A DNA stretch of 64,000 bases, from contig NC_073745.1 of NCBI RefSeq assembly GCF_029784135.1, forward strand, positions 102,008,125 to 102,072,124, written 5' to 3'. A program made the position numbers and the translations under genes. Positions 54,075 through 61,400 of the stretch are shown here, piece by piece (positions within the stretch are counted from its first letter, which is position 1; each line of letters begins with the position of its first letter). The DNA comes from Toxorhynchites rutilus septentrionalis. Lineage: Eukaryota > Arthropoda > Insecta > Diptera > Culicidae. A model generated the notes under the pieces. It was not told the origin of the DNA and searched no databases. It saw nothing but the letters and a program-made list of their open reading frames with translations.

Positions 54075-55158
54075 TCAGGCTGTCTAAAAAGTCCTGCGGT
54101 ATTTTTTTTTGAATTTTCATTTGTTCATAAAATTAGTTACAATCATCTGTTTTAAGTCAAATATGCGCCGTTTTGTTCGATGACTAGTTCCCAACGAGAT
54201 GCCAACTTCATAATACCCCTGTTATAGAAGCTCGCTTCCTTATTGGCAAAAAACTCGGATAGCCAATTTTCACAGGCCTCTTTTGTGGCTAACTTCTGAC
54301 TACCTAGCTCGTTCGCCATGGACAAAAACAGGTGGTAGTCACTTGGTGCAAGGTCCGGACTATACGGCGGATGCAAAAGAACCTCCCATCCGAGCTCCAG
54401 GAGCTTCTGGCGCGTCACCAAAGAAGTGTGTGGCCTGGCGTTGTCCTGATGGAAGACAATGCGGCCTCTGTTTATCAAAGATGGCCACTTCTTCATGAGG
54501 TGACCCACTTTTCATCGCCAGTCACCATCCGCTTCAGAAACGGGTCGATTTTGTTGCGATTCAGCAGCGATTCACATGCGTCGATACGGTCAAATATGTT
54601 TTTTTGCGTCAACGTGTGTGGCACCCATACATCGAGCTTCTTTGTGAATCCAAGCTTCTTCAAATGGTTAATAACGGTTTGATGACTTATCCCCAGCTCT
54701 TGGCCGATGCTACGGCTGCTACTATGCCGGTCTTTCTCGGCTAATTCAGCGATTTTGTCGCAATTTTCGACGACAGGCCTTCCGGAGCGTGGCGCATCTT
54801 CGACGACCTCTACACCAGAACGAAAACGTTGAAACCATCGTTGTGCGGAGGAAATGGAAACTGTATGGGGTCCATAAACTGCACAAATTTTATTGGTAGC
54901 TTGAGATGCATTTTTGCCTTTGTCATAGTAGTACTGTAAAATATGTCGGATTTTGTCTTTATTTTGCTCCATATTTGCGACACTATAACTCACGAACGAC
55001 TTAACCAAACAAAACACTGTCAAGGACTATAGGACTATAGCGCGCAAAAATACATTTCCAACAAGCTATAGTATGACTCGATACAATGAATACAACTAGA
55101 ACTACGCGCTTACAACGACACCTCGCGGAAATACCGCAGGACTTTTTTGACAGCCTAA
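54075..55158 (-). mobile_element. Mariner element, internally deleted
   Basis: TIRs are TCAGGCTGTCTAAAAAGTCC at the left and the complement of TTAGGCTGTCAAAAAAGTCC at the right, both followed by TGCGGTATT. TA flanks at 54073-54074 and 55159-55160. The uninterrupted target (AATACTCATATATGAAAATG) survives at about 47246 in MITE copy 1. The transposase gene inside is broken by a deletion. Confidence 0.9.
54152..55023 (-). pseudogene. Mariner (D34D-type) transposase with central deletion
   Basis: The N-terminal part (54493-55023) has a mariner-type paired helix-turn-helix: DKIRHILQYYYDKGKNASQA, SISSAQRWFQRFRSG and SHQTVINHLKKLG. It then has WVPHTLTQKN and MVTGDEKW with the first catalytic Asp. 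The C-terminal part (54152-54508), in another frame, has HQDNARPH (second Asp) and YSPDLAPSDYHLF (third Asp), diagnostic of D34D mariners. Between GDEKW and HQDN only about 20 codons remain, where mariners normally have about 90, so a deletion of about 200 bp near 54495 removed the middle and shifted the frame. The remainder is well preserved. Confidence 0.85.
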
Positions 55159-55510
55159 TATAAAAATGGCGATTCGTTTATTAGGCTATTATAAACATTT
55201 TACGAAAATATTTTGACCCTTTTTTGTCTATGTCTGTAATAAATTGTATATGAGTATGGCAAAAGTCGTATTGCGTTGATAATTTATGAATATATTCATA
55301 TTAGATCGCAATTCAATTTCAACATAATCGCTATTATAGTCGGTCAAAGTTGCATATTCATCCAAACTAATTCGGTAAGCATTTGCCATGTATGTATATG
55401 GCCTCCACTTTTGCATGCATATGCCAGTTTGGCGCATTATATGCCAACCAAATTTTAGGACATATGATGTTATATATACGCTTGTTATGCGATTTAATGT
55501 TTGCTGGGTA

Positions 55511-55865
55511 CTTATGAGAAAAATTGATAATTGTGTTCGATATTGGTTATTATCTTATATTACATTGGTGAGTTTCTTTTTCTTGATTTCATCCATACAT
55601 AACACAGGAGGCATCTCGTCTAGGATCACAGAAGGCGGTTTTCATCATATCTCGTTCCACTTCGGTATCTTTTATCTGATACGCACCATCCAACGACTGT
55701 TTACCATCCTTCTGGCATCATCACCCGGTTGTAAACACTGGTGGAGTGAACAAACGATACCCAACAAACAAAAAAACGGCCCTTTTCAGGAGGCCACCAA
55801 ATCATTATCAAAGAGTTTATTGATGTAATTCTTCAAACATATCCAGAATCCACAGATAGCCTAAC
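55511..55865 (+). pseudogene. Possible histone-gene 3' relic
   Basis: GGCCCTTTTCAGGAGGCC at 55778-55795 resembles the replication-dependent histone mRNA 3' stem-loop (6-bp stem, TTTC loop) with two extra bases in the 3' arm. Upstream ACGATACCCAACAAAC and downstream ACCAAATCATTATC look like insect histone UTR text. No histone protein sequence is recognisable upstream in any frame, so at most a decayed 3' end is present. Confidence 0.35.
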
Positions 55866-56079
55866 GGAATCCTACGTCAACTATGCGGTCGTGTCTCGGA
55901 CTTTTTATAGCTGTTTCGATGATGTTGTCTGGCATCAGTGTCGAAAAATAACGATGCTTTCACCAATACAAACAAAACCATTGCCGGAAATTGAAAAATA
56001 AAAATTTAACTTTCAGAGCACTAGCTCGAGTTTTCCGACGTTTTTTACTATACAGTGCGACAGCAGATAACAGTTTCGC

Positions 56080-56176
56080 AAAATTATTGATTTTCGAGCG
56101 AGGGGCGAGGGAGGGAGATGGAAGAAATGAGCGCCATTGTGGCAGCCATTTGTGGCTAGCTTCCACCTTCACCTTA
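56080..56176 (-). repeat. AAGGTGAAGGTGGAAGCTAG inverted arm (right)
   Basis: Reverse complement of 50732-50835, ending CTAGCTTCCACCTTCACCTT at 56176. Differences are moderate (for example GAGGGGCGAGGGAGGGAG against GAGGGTGACGGAGGGAG). Confidence 0.7.
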
Positions 56177-56300
56177 GGGGCTGTCCACATACCACGTATG
56201 AGTAGGGGGGAAGGGTTTGGGGGTAGAAAAATGTCTACGCTTGTCCACGGAGAGGGAGGAGGGGGTACAGACATAATCCACGTGGACAGGAAGAACAAAT
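56177..56300. mobile_element. GGGGCTGTCCAC-type repeat fragment
   Basis: AGGGGCTGTCCACATACCAC begins at about 56176, followed by G-rich text and CCACGTGGACAGG near 56279. GTGGACA-containing inverted ends of this sort are common in insect DNA elements. Termini not fully resolved. Confidence 0.4.
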
Positions 56301-56802
56301 ATATATTTTAAATACAATCACCTATACATTCAAAATTAAATAAAATCTGTTCTGTTACATTTTTAAGAATTTCGAAACACTTCGTATTTATCAATATTCG
56401 AATTGAGCCGGCTGAGAGTGCAGCCCAGTCAAACGTTCATATTTTTTTCTCATATCATTGAACTTTTTCAGTGGAATCTATATTCTAAAAATATCTCATG
56501 TAAACTTCCTTTGATCGAACTTTCATAGATACGGAGTATGCATAGACACCCATAACCCAAAACTATAAAAATTAAACGATTCCAAAGGATTGAGATTGTG
56601 ATTTCATGGTATGCGTAAATGGTTTTTCATGAGATATAACTTTCTATACATGTTTTTTTACATCGAGAATAGTTAGCCTTAGGATAATAATGTCTGTATA
56701 GTTTTTCATACAGAATTGCATGTAAAATGAATGCAGTTGTAAAATATTCAAATTAATGGAACCAAGTATCTTTTAGGAGTAACGAAGAAACTTAAACTTT
56801 TG
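56301..56802. other. Noncoding, nothing recognised
   Basis: AT-rich sequence between a repeat fragment and the left edge of the BEL/Pao LTR. Confidence 0.4.
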
Positions 56803-56823
56803 TGTTATATGGGTATAATCTAA

Positions 56824-56987
56824 GGAACTGGAGTTCCCTAGATGCTTGCTATGAAGGCAAGACTTTTCGCTCGTCCTCTCTCGAGCGCTTCGTGATTAAT
56901 CTAGGGAACTTATTTCCCTAGATGTCGGCAATTGAGGCCTGAGAATCACGGTTTAAATTTATTAAAGCCAGGGATCTATTTCCCTGG
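56824..56987. repeat. Three hairpins in the LTR R/U5 region
   Basis: GGAACT-GG-AGTTCC (56824-56837), CTAGGGAA-CTTAT-TTCCCTAG (56901-56921) and CCAGGGA-TCTATT-TCCCTGG (56968-56987). The second and third share an AGGGA/TCCCT stem and all have short loops. They lie downstream of the predicted start site. Confidence 0.75.
56958..56963 (-). terminator. BEL LTR polyadenylation signal
   Basis: AATAAA on the minus strand, about 435 bp downstream of the predicted Inr, consistent with the R region end of this retrotransposon. Confidence 0.5.
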
Positions 56988-57393
56988 ACTTGGTTGGTCT
57001 CTTATGGGCTAAGCCCCTTTGCGTGAACAAATCCCGGCTAGGGCAGCCACAAAACTTCAACCTCTTCCGGCTCCAGTGCGGTCCGGTGAAGCGAAGCAAA
57101 TGGTCTGCTTTTCGGATTGGGATTTGTTCCTTTTGGTTATACCTTTTATAGCGTGGCGCCTGGTTGCCAACGCTTGGGTGTATCCGGATTCTGATGCGTG
57201 ACGCCTGGTTGTCAACGCTTGGTGGATTTTCGGATCACGAATTGAACTTTGAACTACGAACTTTGATTTTGAACTAACGAATTAGACTTCTGATTTGAAC
57301 TGTTTGATTTGAACTGTTTGATTTGAATTTTGAAATGGACTCAACAATTGGACTGTTTGATTTGAACTGTGAAATTGAACTGACTGAAACTTG

Positions 57394-57429
57394 AACTGAA
57401 TTCCTAGGCCAGAATCCCGAGTATATATA
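57394..57429 (-). promoter_or_regulatory. BEL LTR core promoter: TATA box plus Inr
   Basis: On the minus strand, TATATATA (57429 to 57422) lies 32 bp upstream of the A in TCAGTT (A at 57397), the consensus insect initiator at the consensus spacing. This marks the likely U3/R boundary of the LTR. Confidence 0.7.
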
Positions 57430-57540
57430 CCCAAGAATTCATTCCTAGGCGTTAAAACTATAAAGGAGAGAAGAGATCTCTCTTTCCTTCTCAGACAACC
57501 GAGCCCATATCGATTGTCTGCCTGCTATTTCCCTACATGT

Positions 57541-58475
57541 AATTACTACCCGCTTATCTCTGCGGACCTCTGTCGCTCTCGCTAGAGGGGTACAATTTAG
57601 AAAGTTTATTACTCATCGTCGGCTTAAAATGTTATTTTTGTTTATAGCCCTTCGTATATTCGATAATGGGCGAGGCCAGGCTTATTACCAGCAATAATCT
57701 TTCGCCTGGTGCCTTGTTGTCTTTGTGTATTCCAGGCGCCTTATCTGTCTATGCTGCCTGCTCACGGTCTCAAATGAACACGTGATTTCCTATCTTGTAT
57801 GCCTGCGCTACACTATGAGTAATACGATCTATTCAGAGGATCGTGCGGGTCACAAATTTGTTTATTTATTTGTCCCTACTTTCTGGTGCGTCATGCACCG
57901 CTTGTCTGAAGCTATACAAAAGGAAAAGAAAAATAAAAAAGGGATGAATCACATGGCCGTATCTGGTGATTCATTGGGCTATAAATTTTCTATGCGCTCG
58001 CTTGCGCTTCAATAACATTATTTTGTTTATTGGCCGGCCTTGCTATCTAAATTGGGTCCGTAACATTCCGGCCCTGATAAATCTACTTGTTCGATTTATA
58101 AAATTCCTGAACGGACCCTATGCTACCTGTGTTACTTATATCTCTATTTGTTTACATGTTTTCGGAGCATCATTTATTTTACATTCATCCTTATATTCTA
58201 ACAGAGTTTAAAAACACTTTTAAATTTCAATTCTTCGGCACGTTGCCTGGTTCCAACGGATGTCCTCTTCAATGCTCGGTCCTTGGAAACTTTCTTCATG
58301 TTGACTCTGGTACGAGTTATCTTCATTGACTGCAACTTTCGGATATTAGACAGCTTGTCCTCCTCAATGCTTGGTCCATGGATCATACATCTTAGCTCTG
58401 ACGCGAGCTTACATCAGTTGGCTGCATCTTTCGGATATTGGTGCTCTGGTGCGAGCACTGACGTCTTCTTCCTGA
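57541..58475 (-). other. BEL/Pao 3' noncoding region
   Basis: Sequence between the polyprotein stop and the LTR. It includes two imperfect units of about 108 bp (about 58262-58370 and 58371-58465) sharing CTTTCGGATATT and CTC(T)GG(A)CGAG-like text. Plus-strand open frames here have no family features. I could not place a polypurine tract. Confidence 0.5.
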
Positions 58476-61400
58476 TTAGTTGATGGCTGGATCATTTCCC
58501 TTGATAATGTCCAGTACTGCAATTTTAACTGCCGGTCGTTTCAGGACACCTTTCGCGGTTTGGATCTTTGCTTGGCGAACTTGCCCGTCGCTCGCCACAA
58601 ACGTTTCGATGACTCGTCCTTTAAGCCATTTTCCTGGTGGTGCGTCGTCGTCCGTGATTAAGACGATGTCGTTGACTTTGATCGGTTCTACTTTCTGCGT
58701 ATTTTTATTACGCTTTAACAGAGTTGGTAAGTACTCCTTCTTCCATCGGTTCCAAAACAACTTGGAATAATGTTGAATGCGTCTCCATTGCGCTGTGTCA
58801 TACTGACTGGTCGTTGGTGCATACGGTGGGGCATACTCTCCTGCTCTTCCTATTAACGCGTGGAATGGCGTCAACACTTCATCGTCGATGCAGGAGACTG
58901 GTATGTGTGTCAACGGTCGAGAGTTGACTAAAAATTCCGCTTGGATGAATGCAGCTTGCAACGTTGCTGCTGATGGCTTGCTCCTACCCCAAACTTTCAG
59001 GATCTCTGCTAGTGCTACTTTGACGTTTCTTATTAATCTCTCCCAAGCGCCTCCAAAATGTGGTGCTGAAGGTGGGTTGAATCTCCACTGGATTTCCATT
59101 TTTGCTGCTTCATTTTTGCCCATCTTCTCGTTGATTTCATTGACTAGCGACTTTAACTCTCGCTCTGCTCCAACGAAGTTCGTTCCGTTGTCGCTGTAGA
59201 TACTGGTGACCTTTCCTCTTCGGTTCTGGAAGTTCCTTAACACGACCATGAACGCATCAGTACTGAGATTTTCTGCCATCTCAATATGTACTGCTCTTGT
59301 TGAGAGACAGGTGAATATGACGCCCCATCTCTTCTCGAGCGATCTCTTTACCGCTACTTCGAAAGGTCCGAAGTAATCTACTCCGCAGTTTGTGAATGGA
59401 GGTATATGCGCTTCTGTGCGGAAATGTGGTAAATCTGCCATCATCGGCTCTACCGGAGTTGCACGTCGTATTTTGCACCTATTGCAATTCTTCTTGACGT
59501 TTGCTAATACTGTTCTTATATGCAGTATCCAATACTTCTGCCGTAATGCTGCTATGACGGTGTTTTCGCCGTGGTGGAAATATCTTTCGTGTGTTGCTTT
59601 CACGATCAAATACGTATATGGATGCTTTTGTGGGAGCAATATTGGCGTTCTTGTAGTCCATGGTACTGACATGGCTTTCTTCAAACGTCCTCCACTTCTC
59701 ATTACCCCTGCCTCGTCTAGGAAGGGTGCGTAACTGACCAATGGTCCTGACGATATTGTTCCGCCATTGAATAAAGTTTCCATCTCTGTTGGAAATGCTT
59801 CCCATTGCATCTTTCTATAGAGCACGTTCTCAGCTCTTTGGTAGTCCTTGTACTCAATGTCTGGAATATATCCACGACGTAATCTTTCCTTTGTCCTGTT
59901 TAATACACAAAGGTTCTTCACCAATTTCCACCAATCTGAGTATTCCTTGTATTTATCGATGAAACTAAGTTTGCTTAGTTCTTCGTGAACTAGCACTGTT
60001 TCTCTCAACTCTTCGTCTGTTTCCTTCTCTTCAATGGAAGGCCATGACGATTCTGAGAGCTTTAGGAAATCAGGTCCCTCAAACCATTGTGATTTTCCTA
60101 GCTTTTCCTTTGTGCCTTCATCGGCTGGATTTTCATCTGTTGGCACCCATCGCCATTCATTTTTCCTGTTATCTTCCAGGATTTCACCTACTCGATGCAT
60201 CACAAATACGCTTCTTCGTTTTGGACTCTTGATCCATGACAATACGGTCTGTGAATCACTCCAAAATGTTTTGCTGACGATTTTCAACCTCGTTTCATCT
60301 ATTATCGTTTTGGTTAATCGGCTTCCTAACACGGCCGCTTGTAGCTCTAGGCGTGGTATGCTCAATGGTTTGACTGGTGCTACTCTAGACTTTGCTGATA
60401 GAAGTCTTACGTGTGGTGTGTTTCCAGATATACTTCTTACGTACACACATGCACAAAATGCTTTCTCAGAAGCATCTACAAAGGTGTGTAGTTCTACTTC
60501 ACCTGTTCTTTCTTCGAGGATGTATCTTGGTATCGTTACGCTATCAGCAGATTCAATAATTTCTAACCAGTGTTGCCAGTCTGACTGCAACTTCTCGGGA
60601 ATTTCGTCATCCCAATCTATATTTTCTATGTGCAGCCTTTGCATGAGGATTCTTCCATGCACAGTTATATTTGAGATGAGTCCAAGTGGATCGTAGACAC
60701 TCATCACGAAAGCTAGTACCTCTCTCTTTGTTGGTAAACGTAGCATTTGTGTAACATCACTTCCTAGCTTGTCTAATTTGATTTGATAGCCGAGTGTGTC
60801 AGACGTGGTGTTCCAATATACACCAAGTACCTTTTCTGTCATTGAATCCTTTTCTTCGAACATTTTGATTCCGGAAATTTGTACACGTTCCGAGGGTAAA
60901 CTTTGCAGAAGTTCTCTGCTGTTTGACACAAAGTTTCTGATGTGGAAACCCGCGTGATCGTGAATTTTCATAACATGTAGTACTATCTCTGCTGCCTTAT
61001 CAAGCTCTTCGAAACTATCCAAATAATCGTCGACGTAGTGTTGCTTGATGATTGCTTCAGTCGCCACTGGACAATATTTTCTGAATTTTTCTGCGTTGTG
61101 GTTTTTAACCGCTTGTGCACATGACGGTGAACAGGTTGATCCGAATGTCATCACCTGCATTACGTATACATCAGGTTTCTTACTGCTATCACAATCTCTC
61201 CATAAGAATCTCTGAGCGTGTTGATCTTCAGCTCGGATTCGTACTTGGTGGAACATCTCTTTGATGTCTCCACATACAGCAATTGCTCCTTCTCGGAATC
61301 TTACTAAAACACCGAACAATGACGTAGTAGCATCCGGCCCTGATAACAGTTCCGTGTTGAACGATACACCTTGTGTCTTTGCCGCCGCATCGAAAACCAA

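Larger units (their letters stand above)
52986..55508. mobile_element. TA-site MITE, second copy with nested insertions
   Basis: Same family as 46639-47504: left CCCAGCAAAAATTAAATCG, right complement of CCCAGCAAACATTAAATCG, TA flanks at 52984-52985 and 55509-55510. It is 2523 bp long because it contains a 500-bp private segment (53373-53872), a mariner (54075-55158) and a ~91-bp segment (about 55260-55350) that copy 1 lacks. Confidence 0.85.
56803..57540 (-). mobile_element. BEL/Pao 3' LTR (inner boundary approximate)
   Basis: LTR of the minus-strand retrotransposon. Its outer edge on the plus strand is TGTTATATGGG at 56803, so the LTR ends ...CCCATATAACA. It contains a promoter (TATATATA at 57422-57429 and Inr TCAGTT at 57394-57399), AATAAA at 56958-56963 and three hairpins at 56824-56987. 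The U3 start is uncertain; TGTAGGGAAATAGCAGG near 57539 is one candidate. The 5' LTR is outside the window, so LTR identity and true boundaries cannot be checked. Confidence 0.6.

Noticed and set aside
60034..60696. 220-aa plus-strand ORF
   Set aside because: Antisense shadow of the BEL polyprotein RNase H/RT region.
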